Shown: positions 11,250 through 20,997 of the stretch, piece by piece
Layout: each line of letters starts with the position of its first letter
How positions within the stretch are numbered: position 1 is the stretch's first letter
NCBI GenBank assembly: GCA_905250885.1
Contig: CAJNOQ010000733.1
Span: 1 to 42,285 of the forward strand
Reading direction: 5' to 3'
Length of the DNA stretch: 42,285 nt
From: Didymodactylos carnosus
Lineage: Eukaryota > Rotifera > Eurotatoria > Philodinida > Philodinidae
Made by a program: the position numbers and the translations under genes
Notes under the pieces: generated by a model
Told to the model about the DNA's origin: nothing
Seen by the model: only the letters and a program-made list of their open reading frames with translations
Databases searched by the model: none

Positions 11250-12680
11250 ATAAAAAGTCATTGTTAAAATTAAAAGTATAGGGTATTTTTTTTATCAGTC
11301 TTCTTTTGGCTGACACACAAAGTAAAAAGGAAGAGATGCAGATAACTTGACCAAAACGAAATATGCGTTACTTATACCGGTTACTCGACTCACTTAGTAC
11401 ATGCCTGACACTAAAACTCGAGCAATTCATTGTCATGTTTTAATTTACGACATTTATCATGCAAAATGTGACATGCTTGGCAAAGATCACAACTCAATAA
11501 GTGAAGAGGCTTCACTATCACTATCTTGGTTATGAACACCATTTTCCTCTAACAATGTATGTACATTGTCGTTGAGCGAAATTTGCATTTGTTATTCTGT
11601 GACCATGGACTGAGCGTAGACGTTATAAATGCAGAGCGAACGCAAACGTCGTGTACTCATGATGGGAAATGCACTCACATGTTTTCTAGAGAAAGCTTTT
11701 CTTGTTCAGCCCAAACTATTGGACACACAAATTATTTCTAATATTTTTTGCATTAAAAATTGTACTCATATTCTCAAGAAGAACGCTCGTAACTAATGGT
11801 CAATGAAATATTTTATATGTACATTGCAACAAATGAATATACTCATACAAGCGTGTGCCATTTGATGTCAGATCTTACCTGGCAATATCTTACTGGTTCA
11901 GACATGCTTATGCCGACGTAAAAGAATGCGTAGGTCGTCAAAAAGATGCTGAGACAACCGAGGAGCAAATATTTCTTTCGAAGACTCCAAAATTAATAAT
12001 TTCAGGCTGAAAAAATACAGTGTTTTCGTGAAGCGTTACTTAATACGTTAGCTCAAAAATCATAAAGCACAGCACCCATCAAGTTTCGTTTTTATATTGA
12101 TCGATGTTTTTTAGACTCAATGGTATATATATATATATACGTTATTATTGACTAAAGTATTTGTCTGAAGAAATATAATGTTTATCTGATAGTCCCATTA
12201 GATACTCTTTAAGTTATTATCAAAAAACAACAACATCACTGTCAATATTACCAGTTGTATCAATTAGTAATTTGACATCATGAAAGAAAGATACATGACA
12301 AAAAGAAGAAGCATTTTGTATACAAAAGAAGACGACATATAGGATACAATGACAAATTATTATTTTTGTAACAGAAAAACTTTAATGGTAGCTGTCTACA
12401 TTCTCTCCCTCCGAAGGTTTTTGAAAGCAAAAAAATACTCTTAATAAAATAACTGACAATATAGTTTTAGGAAGGTAAGCAGCGTAGCATGCTATATATT
12501 AGTTAAGCAATGACACTTTGTTAGAAAATCCGAGTTTTGCTCACAAAATTAGCTCTTATTTTCGGGGTCCTAACATAAGTCAAAAGAATAAACTTTTTTA
12601 TTCGAATGATGCTAAAGCTGATTTTTCAAAGCCAAAGACGAGAGCTACAAAGGCTTATGTTTCTGTAAAATATTCTTGTC
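11250..12680. other. Intergenic region with no recognised gene
   Basis: Short ORFs occur on the plus strand (for example 11559-11741 and 12518-12703). None shows a known motif, a good splice context or conserved composition. A (TA)n run lies at about 12125-12140. A short open segment at about 11910-12000 (reading AYADVKECVGRQ) could be an old coding fragment, but it is unsupported. Confidence 0.35.
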
Positions 12681-12953
12681 TCAGCAGCACTGCACGAGGC
12701 TAAAGATGTGAAATATATTAAACCAATGTAGAGGACCAGATCGATTTATATTTACTGACCATTCATAAGCGTTTAACTTCGTTTCAGGCGACATACCTGT
12801 TACAAGAGCAAATGGAGATGAAATACCTGTCTCTGACCCATCTTTTAACATCCATTCTATTTTTAGAAGAAACGCTGGTAACTGTAATTTATTCTGCAGC
12901 GTGTATTTTTGTTTTATGATGGCATTAATCGATTCACAATCATTATTTGGGTC
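12681..12953 (-). pseudogene. Coding fragment, possibly MULE-type transposase relic
   Basis: This minus-strand reading frame of 90 codons lies between stops and has no good start. It reads NDCESINAIIKQKY, LPAFLLKIEWMLKDG, then SSPFALVTGMSPE. Balanced composition and a long open run in AT-rich DNA suggest real, now orphaned, coding sequence. The N-[DN]-x-E-S-[IF]-N-x-x-[IL]-K pattern followed by a Leu/Pro helix resembles the region after the catalytic core in Mutator-like (MULE) transposases and their domesticated relatives. That is my inference from the motif only. It continues the same strand as the fragments at 13.1-13.7 kb. Confidence 0.35.
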
Positions 12954-13079
12954 TTAAGAGTGAAGTTAGTTTTATTTACTTACCAGCAGAGTAATTTTGT
13001 TACTCATTAACTAACAAAGTAATTATAAAATTGAATCATCGATGGCCTGGTGCTCCACTCGATTAATAACTTCATAACG

Positions 13080-13680
13080 CAATTGAAAACGTCATTTGAA
13101 AAAGAAAGTTGAAGGGGATGAACATCGGCACCAATACTTACCCCTTGATCTTTCGTGACTAAATTACGATGCTGCATTTTCGGATCATGTAGCTACGACA
13201 TATCATACTTCGGCTGTGCGGAAACACTGTCTGTTGACCACGTATAATATCTAAATAATAGTCGGAACATCTGAATACTAAAAAGGAGTGAAATAAACAG
13301 AAAAATTCCATCATACCTAACGTTCCATAAGCCATCAAATTATCAATTACACATAGTTGATTAAATTCTTGAGCAGCTAATGCATTGATTGATGCAAATA
13401 ATTCACTTTTTGGCATTCTCATCATGAGAAAGTAGCGCAATAGCAAATGATTTAAAGTGACGATTGACATTAGTTAGTCGAACACCAGAAGAGACAATTC
13501 ATTCCAGGAGATTTTATATGTTGCATCAACGTTGTTTCGTAAATCATAGGCTAAAAATATTTCTAACCTATTTTTTCGACGTTCGTAATTTATTAAGCTT
13601 CTTGACTTTGTCTCTATTAACGGAGTACTTGGATGATCTTGCACTAACGATGGCATAATCTGAGAATTTAATAGTCCCAA
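13080..13680 (-). pseudogene. Broken minus-strand coding fragments, unidentified
   Basis: Two overlapping-frame pieces appear. 13474-13680 reads SLINYERRKNRLEIFLAYD. 13159-13470 reads MRMPKSELFASINALAAQ and EFNQLCVIDNLMAYGTLG, followed by a plausible small intron (donor gtatga at about 13318, acceptor near 13275). After that, MFRLLFRYY runs into a stop, with RNLVTKDQGVSIGADVHPL beyond it. Stops and frame changes break the reading. Together with 12681-12953 this may be one decayed gene of about 1 kb. I do not recognise the family. Confidence 0.35.
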
Positions 13681-13689
13681 TTTGACGTA

Positions 13690-14631
13690 TTTGGATACCG
13701 ACTTTCGAACTGGTAGTGGTAAGCGTGTTATTGTGTTCTGTTCTTATTATTTATGTTAATGTCAATCCATGACATAACTGTCACTAATTATACATCGTTA
13801 TCCGGTACGATTATCGAAATTTCAAAAGAATATAACTGATATCTTCTGTACTCAACGCATTTGAATGGAGATACTTTGTATGTTTCTTCAGATCTGATCG
13901 ACGGTATTAAGATACATTGTATTTGAATTTTGTTAATTATTTTGTTTCATCATAAGATTGGACTGTGATAGAAAAAATTTTGTTAATCAAAACACATTTT
14001 TCTTCGGTTTCTTTACCAATAAAAAATATGGTCATAATTAAATATGTTCAACAATGATTCAAGATAATAACATACTAGATAGTGAATAGTTCAAAAACGT
14101 TCTCTTTAAACTGAGAGTCAAGCAAGATCTTCATTTTTCGTTGTTTAGACATCACATCGACTTTCTTAGGAGTTTAAGGCCTGGTTTTTACCATTGCTGG
14201 AGAACTTCAGAACATCGATTATCGGACATATGAGATCTGGTGGTGATATTTGTTTTTCAAAAAAAATCAAAAACCTAATTGTACAAAACAATCCATTTTA
14301 GACTATTATCATCGAAAATTAAAAAATTCCTACCTCACTCAAAATCAATTCAAATTATTTGAACATAAACCCTAGATGGGCTGCTCACTCTCCTGTATGA
14401 GTCTACGAAAGTATATTATGAGCTCTGTTTTCAGAAATTTTTCAAAAGTAAAAACACTTTTTTGATGACATATCTATATACATGAGTTTAAACTAAATAT
14501 ATTTTTAAATGATTCTATTGAATTTTGAGTGAGATATATAAGTTTTGTAATTTTTAATAAAATATTCTTCAATCAGTTTTACTTCATCGTAGTTAACTGC
14601 ATGATCTATATCCGTTTTCTTGTTTCTTTAG
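13690..14631. other. Intergenic region upstream of the membrane-protein ORF
   Basis: AT-rich, with no recognised gene or strong repeat. An acceptor-like site (ttgtttctttag) ends exactly at 14631, directly before the ATG, so a non-coding 5' exon probably lies somewhere in this stretch. Confidence 0.4.
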
Positions 14632-15138
14632 ATGACAATAAGTAAAAAAGATTTTATTAAATTTATTCATGTTTCCTTAACAATATATTATGGTTCTCTA
14701 TTATCTATTGCTTTTCATCTGCTCATAGATGGTGTATTACAAACATTTATAGAGAAACATGATGATACTGCTGAATATTATCCAATACGTACTATATTGT
14801 ATGGTTTATTTGAAATTATTGTTTTATGTTTTTTAATTTATGCTACATGGAAAAATCTACCATTATTACTCATTTTAGCCATCCTATTTCTTATTCTTCT
14901 ATCAATTGTTATTGCCACAATGGAAATAATATTTACTATTTTATACCATACAGCACCTGACATTCGAACAACAGATATCCAGTATTATTTACTTACCCAT
15001 AAAGTTATTCGATTAAGTGTACAGTTACTTTTTAATTTATTTTCAATATTAGCAACACTCTTTTTATATTATCATAGTAAAAGACCAAATAAGGAACAAA
15101 AAGATTTAATTATAGCAAAAAATTCTGTTACTCATTGA
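14632..15138 (+). CDS. Orphan four-pass membrane protein, 168 aa
   Basis: A single open exon with no homology I can name. Hydrophobic segments at about residues 11-33, 53-72, 76-105 and 124-147 predict four membrane helices. There are short polar termini and an acidic loop around residues 41-50 (EKHDDTAEYY). The C-terminus is basic (KRPNKEQKD) and may be cytosolic. The layout recalls small tetraspan proteins, but I see no CCG motif or cysteine pattern, so tetraspanin membership is not supported. The ATG follows a splice acceptor (…tttag|ATG). The in-frame triplet before it is TAG, which supports this start and a 5' UTR intron. It lies tail to tail with the minus-strand gene ending at 15264, 125 bp away. 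Confidence 0.65.
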   Translation: MTISKKDFIKFIHVSLTIYYGSLLSIAFHLLIDGVLQTFIEKHDDTAEYYPIRTILYGLFEIIVLCFLIYATWKNLPLLLILAILFLILLSIVIATMEIIFTILYHTAPDIRTTDIQYYLLTHKVIRLSVQLLFNLFSILATLFLYYHSKRPNKEQKDLIIAKNSVTH

Positions 15139-15263
15139 ATTATGTAAACTCTATTGTTCATTTCTCTTCATCAATATTTTGATTCATTATTTTAATAACA
15201 ATAACGCAAGTTATCCTATTAAACGATTTGTCAATGTTTATTTAACTATTGAATAACAATGGT

Positions 15264-16294
15264 TTACCCGGCAGATGAACTCATGTTAATAACCTTGCGT
15301 ACAATGCTAGCCATTTTCAATTGTTTTTTACCAGGCATATGTTGAATAGATTTATTATTATTATTCGACATACTAATCATTCGTTGTAATTGCACACTTT
15401 TTGCTTTATTAACTAAATCAAATACAACATCAGCTGCCTTTGGACCAAATGTTTGAATTAATGTACATTTGACTTGATTATTTTTCATTTCATTTTTAAT
15501 AAATTCTTGTATTGATAATTTTGATTCATTATATGCTTTGAATATTCGTTTCAATTCATTAACTACATTTTTTTGTAGTTGCTTTTGAAAATGACAGCCA
15601 GGTAAAAATGATATACCGGAGATTATACAAAATGCATCCACTGATGTAAATTTTGGTATAGTATGATTGACAGTTAAGCAAGGCTTAGATGGAACTATCT
15701 CTTGCTGAACAACAACATCTAAAAGAGTATCATCATATAGTCAAAAAAAATGTTTATAATATGCATAAAAGTTGTCATTTCAGTAAACAATATAGACATT
15801 TTCGATTTTTATGAGTTTTAAAATAGAAATTCATTTTGATACTGCAATAAACTATTTACTAGAAATTAATAATTACCGACTAAGAAATTAGTAAGTGATA
15901 TGTTGAATGATTTATGTAATTCAGCCTCTTACCATCTTCTCAGTGTCAACTTCGAAGCTCCATTTACGCAACAGGTATTAAAACATGATTTACTTTTATG
16001 TGTCACTTGGTACGAGCTTGATGGCAGAAATTTCTTCAAAATTGATGAATTTGAATAACTATTATTTGCGTTTATAATGACTAGTGCCTTTTTTAATGAG
16101 TGGGACCATAATGACTTAGTTGTGCCATGATTAAGCAAATTGGAATGAGATTGAACAACTACTATCGATTTATTTTGTGATGGATGAAATCTTGACAGAA
16201 TATGCTTGTTTTTTAACAAAATTTGTGAATTATTCTCAACTAATTGTGGATACAATATAATCATAAACATAGAAAAAAGTAGAACGTGTTGCAT
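15264..16294 (-). CDS. Orphan secreted protein, two exons, 255 aa
   Basis: My model joins exon 1 (16294-15968, 109 codons) to exon 2 (15704-15264, 147 codons including the stop) in phase 0. The donor is tgc|gtaaat and the acceptor ttgttcag|caa, giving a 263-nt intron. The N-terminus MQHVLLFSMFMIILYPQLVE is a typical signal peptide, so the product is probably secreted or luminal. The middle is Ser/Asn/Lys-rich. The C-terminal half has a cysteine-bearing segment (DAFCIISGISFLPGCHF) and a helical part (LKRIFKAYNESKLSIQEFI, then KCTLIQTFGPKAADVVFDL). I do not recognise the family. An AATAAA box lies at 15243-15238, about 20 nt past the stop. A different donor (aagatg|gtaaga) fits no acceptor in frame, so the junction is the uncertain part. 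Exon 2 is the better supported half. Confidence 0.55.
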
Positions 16295-17373
16295 TCGAGT
16301 AACAATATGGAAAGTAGACTGTATCCACGCTTAATTCAATCAAAAATTTCTGTAATATGCTCAAAATGACTATAAAAACTATAGAAAATATAAAGCAAAA
16401 TCCCTGGTTGCCTTGTGAATAATTCGAAAAAAATGATAGATAGACGCCACATACGTGTATAAGTCAAAAGTCGAATTCAAAGTTCGATAAAAGCCAATTT
16501 TATTTCGAGTATTCAAAATACCCTCGGAAGAGCGGTTGGAGAAAGCATGGAATTCACCAGCTCTACGACTTTCAAATTCGAAATTCAACTTTTCCTTTTC
16601 CTTTTTATTGACCATCTCGACTTGTGACCTGCCATTTTTATTTGCTAACGTTCATAAGGAAATAAATGAAAATGTCTGAAATTTTGTCCTCTACGAAAAA
16701 CTAATTTTTTATATATCACAAGACTCGATGTATAATACGAAAGATCCGGTATGAGGAAAAGCAGAGTGAGTGTGAATTACTATTCACAATTTAGGGGGGA
16801 TAAGCTATAGTTCGGTTTGCGTCATTGAAACTTCTATGAGGTGTTATGGTTTAAGGCGGAGGAGATATCATTCTACTTGTCTATTATGGCTGGTAAAAAT
16901 TTGTGAATTGGGTCATTTTATAGACAAAAATGTGTTATTTGACTAGAGAGGAAAAAGACAAGCTCCACATTTTTGTGAAAACTTCCACGAACATGTCCAT
17001 TCTCCGAAAGAGATGGAAGTTCGAAGTTTATTTATACAGAGAGAATCCTAGAAGGAAATGGACCTCGAAAAATGTTGGGGTTTATATAATCTTCATTTCT
17101 GTTTTGCCAGAATACTAGCTGCTTTCAAACATTTTTTGTTTTTTTCCCACATTTTCCTATCTATGCTGAAATTTTCAATGTTTTTTTCTCTTACTTTTTT
17201 CATTATTACTTTCCTCTTCCTCTCTATTTCCTCTCATACTTTTGTGAAAACTTTCTAGGACTTGACCATTTTCTGAAGAAGAAGAAAATTTGAAGTAAAA
17301 AGTTTATATACGAGGATATTTTTGTGGTTTCCAGGGGTGGGGGATTTTGTCAGCAGCTGTAAACACCATTTCA
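16295..17373. other. Gene-free stretch with a diverged direct repeat
   Basis: No gene is recognised. Two diverged copies of a ~80-bp unit occur in the same direction at about 16968-17047 and 17235-17320. They share ttttgtgaaaact, a 'gaccatt/gtccatt-ctccgaa/ttctgaa' core, and gaagtttatttata / aagtttatata. They could be internal repeats of an old element that also includes the palindrome that follows. Confidence 0.4.
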
Positions 17374-17495
17374 CCCAAGCAAAAACGACCCAATTTTTTG
17401 GGTTATTTATCTAGATTCAGGTCCACGTGCATCTAGATGTACGTGGAGCTGAATCTAGATAAATAACCCAAAAAATTGGGTCGTTTTTGTTTGGG
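17374..17495. repeat. Near-perfect 122-bp palindrome
   Basis: The sequence is centred on the ctag at 17433-17436. The 61-nt half-sites match as reverse complements with about three mismatches and no spacer; the outer part reads aaaaacgacccaatttttt on one side and its complement on the other. The flanks add weaker symmetry: agctgtaaacacca at about 17355-17368 pairs with tggtgtttacagct at about 17552-17565. This DNA can form a long hairpin or cruciform. It may be the centre of a foldback element or a source of hairpin RNA; the sequence alone does not say which. Confidence 0.85.
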
Positions 17496-17565
17496 CAGTA
17501 GTTGTAAACTTTCGGGGTGAAATTGTGATTGATCCAATTTCAATATAAATTTGGTGTTTACAGCT

Positions 17566-19374
17566 CCTGAATCGACTGATAACAGACAGTGTATTATTGA
17601 TCTGATGTTGTTGGACACAAGTTTTAAAAAGTATTATCATATCTCTTCATTTGAGCAGAAAAAGAAGCTATTAATTAGAAATTTCACTCGCGTGCTACTA
17701 TTCTTATTTAACTTCGTTCTATTTTTATACATCTTCTATGTTATAGCCCAACAGTTCAATAGAAGTTTTCACATTTTGGCTTCGTAGAAGCAACGCTAAC
17801 AAGCTTTTTATATTTTTTAATAGGCGTATGAGAGCAAATACCCTTTAATTAAAGATAATTCAGCACTATCAGTTGTTAAGTCTTTAACCGAAGAACGAGT
17901 GTGCATAGAATCCTCGTTCATAAATATATCCAACAAATAATATTTCGTGAAACTTTATTATTAATTCGAGCTGTCCGATAGAGAAAAAACAACGTTATTC
18001 ATTGAGAAATCGTTCACAAAGATAACTCCTTGAACGCACGAAAACATTATTAAAACAGTATGCAACTTTAGCTAATAATACACAAACGTTAGTCTTTACT
18101 CAATGCATGAGCTGGCACATCTATGAAACAGACGTAGTACATGTCTAAGCTGACTATTCAGTCAATATCCTCCTTAGAACTTGTACTTCCCGTAAGGTCT
18201 TGAGAACAGAAATTTCAAGATCTTGAGCGAATCGAGTCAAAATGTTTTAAAGTATTGTGATATAAAACTTTGTACATTCTCTTTTCAAGAAGTCAAGACC
18301 TTGATTACAAGAAGTTCATTAAGGTATATTGTCATTTGACATACGACAAGTCTGTGTCCAGTTAACTTTAAAAAGTATTTGGGAGATATTCTCTGATACC
18401 CTCTGAGCCGCATATGATTCCTCCATAAACCGGCTTTCAAGTATCGATAATATTCGGCCTATAGACTGCAACGTCATAAGCATACTCCTACATGCACCAT
18501 TATCAGACAAGAAAATCGATTTTGAAAATAGACCATTTTTTATTTTCGAGCTCCCGTACAACAATCGAGTGATTTGTACAAAATGAATTCATAGTTTATA
18601 GCAGAGGTACACTTATACAATACATACAATAATGGTGGTTATAATAACATATTGTTCAGGTAAAAAAACTTATGTGAAGATCTTTGCCCCGACAAAATTC
18701 TGTCATATTCTGCCATATCTAGCACATTTATTTTGCTCATGCTCAGAGCCATAGATAGTAGTCAACCTCGACTGGTTGTGCTGTGATATGAACTGCTAAT
18801 TCGCTTCCTAGGTCGAGATACCAACAAAACAATTTTTGATTTTACACAGTTTACAAAAACTTCTATAATCCTTGAAGTAAGTATGGCCGGTCAAAAAATG
18901 TTGGAAGTCTTTCTAGATAGGTTGCCGCTGCCAACTGTAAAATTCCGAACGAAAAAATTTAGACATTGATTTAGCAACTAAGGTCGCTTCTACCATACAA
19001 TAGCTCTTAAATCATATCGCCTCAAATGTCTTTCAATTAGCCAGTCAGGACTCTAGGACTTGTCCCCCGCTGAATTGTGGATAGTAACTCACTCTCACTG
19101 TGAGATAGCAAAAAATAGAGAATATGTTCGTGATTGAATTTCTGAAGATCTAGAAAGACACCTAGAAGGATCTTATTTTGTCTTTTGCTTTTAAGTCAAT
19201 TATCTTTGTTTTGGCTTGGTTAAAAAATTGAACTTTTTATAACTCGGCGACGTATTAGTTTCGATTACTCGATTTGTTCTTCGGTCTATCACTAACAAAA
19301 TTTGTTCAGAACAGTTCTAGAGATCATGAATTTTTTTAGCAAAGACTCTGAAAGTCTGAAACATGTAGACTTTA
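17566..19374. other. Intergenic region with no recognised gene
   Basis: Only short ORFs occur (for example 18319-18564 minus), none recognisable. No RNA gene, microsatellite or strong inverted repeat was seen. It is probably old non-coding or fully decayed sequence. Confidence 0.4.
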
Positions 19375-20997
19375 TTAGTCGCAATGCCCTTTCGGATAAT
19401 GCAACAAAGCTCCATCATTCATCAAATATTTTTGTACTGCTATTACATCAACTTTTTGTACATCGACATTTCCAGTTAACACAGACCAGGCGGCAGCATA
19501 CCCAGCCGCTCCGCCTAATTGCATAAAATGTGGTTCAACACGTGTGGCTGAATAGGCCACATGTGTAGCGGCATGACAAACAGGCACTAATAGATTTGTT
19601 ACTTGATTATGAGAAGGCACCATAATCGTATAAGGAATTTCAAATACGGGTCCACTTTTACTATTGGGTAATTTTGCTATTTTAGCTACCAGTTGTCCTT
19701 CATTATTTACGTGTGATAAGTTAGCTGTACGAGTAACAACATGAATATCGTAACCCCAGCTTCCCAATGCTACAGAATCCTCATAACATTGTCCACTGAC
19801 AATATGATTTTGTGTAAATACATGATCATTGACAAGTCTCAAACCTTCACGGACATACATTTGGGGAGGTATATGATTATTATCGTTCCATTGATCATTG
19901 CACAATCCATATCGTTGTAATGTTGTGCGTGTATGTTCGGGGACCAATGATGATGTTAATATATACCATATTAGCCCCATCACATAATCATACGTGATCT
20001 GTTCAATCTCTTTTCTTTCTTCAGCAGTCTTCATAACATAACCTTTGTTCAAATTGATTGCATCACTTGTAAATCCACTTGTAGCACTGTCACACATATC
20101 AAATTTGTCACCATTTGGATAATTACGATAAGAAAAGACATCGACAAGTGTTTCAAACGGTGGTCCATTCGGATATTTTCCCGTAGCTATTAATGAATCA
20201 ATGTATCGTTGTAATATAACAAAATTCGTCTCATTATAATTGGATGGTTTAGGAAACGGCGCTTGTTTAGACTGAGTGGGCGTTAGACATAAACGATAAG
20301 AATAGCCCATCATATTGTCATCAGCATTGCCCACCGGTAATAATTGATCAGGAGAAATGTATGGTGCAAGTGTACCATTCTCTAACGTTGCATTCACAGG
20401 ATAATTTGGTAAGAAATTACCGAACGATGTGTACGGTCGGACGCCAGCGTAAGACTCATTATACTGTGATACTGATTCACGACCATACGTATAAGTTGCA
20501 CCTGTAAAACGTGTTAAATCCCCATCATAACTAGCGTCAATCCACACGGATGCCGTCCATGTCCCAAGACTAATGATACGTGAACCATTCATTACAAGAC
20601 TTGGACGTAGAATTGGACCGATTGAAGTAACTAATTCAATGTTTTTATATTGTGTTAATAAATCCAAAAAACTTTGTTGACTAATATTCATATCTGGTTG
20701 ATACACTTTTGTCTTTGTACCATTATAATATTTGGCGTTGTTTTGAACCCAGTCGAAGGCAACTGTTCCAATAATTGTCTCTTCCAAACCCAAATCCCTA
20801 AGACCAATTCCACCGGCTGCACTCATGCCGCCAATGTTGGCAGACGGTTCAATCAGAGCAATTTGCAATGATGGAGAAGTGCGAGCTGCTGTAATGGCTG
20901 CCGCAATACCTGCTGGTGTTGCTGAATAAATGATAATATCATGAGCAAAGACATTCGTCAAAATAAGTATTAGCTGTAATTGAAATATTCTATGCAT
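19375..20997 (-). CDS. Secreted FAD-dependent oxidoreductase (FAD_oxidored family), intronless
   Basis: One uninterrupted frame of 540 codons. Residues 1-18 (MHRIFQLQLILILTNVFA) form a signal peptide. The FAD-binding Rossmann start is DIIIYSATPAGIAAAITAAR (20-39); the first Gly of the usual GATPAG is Ser here. Further family blocks are GGMSAAGGIGLRDLG (56-70), VWIDASYDGDLTRFTGATY (151-169), REGLRLVND (383-391), SWGYDIHVV (413-421), FEIPYTIMVP (452-461), and LLVPVCHAATHVAYSATRVE (469-488) with GGAAGYAAA near the end. This is the FAD-dependent oxidoreductase family common in bacteria and fungi, whose members often act on sugars or other small molecules; the substrate is unknown. Eight N-glycosylation sequons and the signal peptide suggest passage through the secretory route. 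AATAAA overlaps the stop codon, so the 3' UTR may be very short. Lack of introns beside intron-rich genes suggests gene transfer or retroposition. Confidence 0.9.
   Translation of the reverse strand: MHRIFQLQLILILTNVFAHDIIIYSATPAGIAAAITAARTSPSLQIALIEPSANIGGMSAAGGIGLRDLGLEETIIGTVAFDWVQNNAKYYNGTKTKVYQPDMNISQQSFLDLLTQYKNIELVTSIGPILRPSLVMNGSRIISLGTWTASVWIDASYDGDLTRFTGATYTYGRESVSQYNESYAGVRPYTSFGNFLPNYPVNATLENGTLAPYISPDQLLPVGNADDNMMGYSYRLCLTPTQSKQAPFPKPSNYNETNFVILQRYIDSLIATGKYPNGPPFETLVDVFSYRNYPNGDKFDMCDSATSGFTSDAINLNKGYVMKTAEERKEIEQITYDYVMGLIWYILTSSLVPEHTRTTLQRYGLCNDQWNDNNHIPPQMYVREGLRLVNDHVFTQNHIVSGQCYEDSVALGSWGYDIHVVTRTANLSHVNNEGQLVAKIAKLPNSKSGPVFEIPYTIMVPSHNQVTNLLVPVCHAATHVAYSATRVEPHFMQLGGAAGYAAAWSVLTGNVDVQKVDVIAVQKYLMNDGALLHYPKGHCD

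Noticed and set aside
16968-17320. Repeats considered as a CRISPR-like or satellite array
   Set aside because: Only two diverged copies with unequal spacing, and the window is eukaryotic.
18319-18564. 81-aa minus-strand ORF
   Set aside because: No motif, no splice context and no similar neighbouring sequence.
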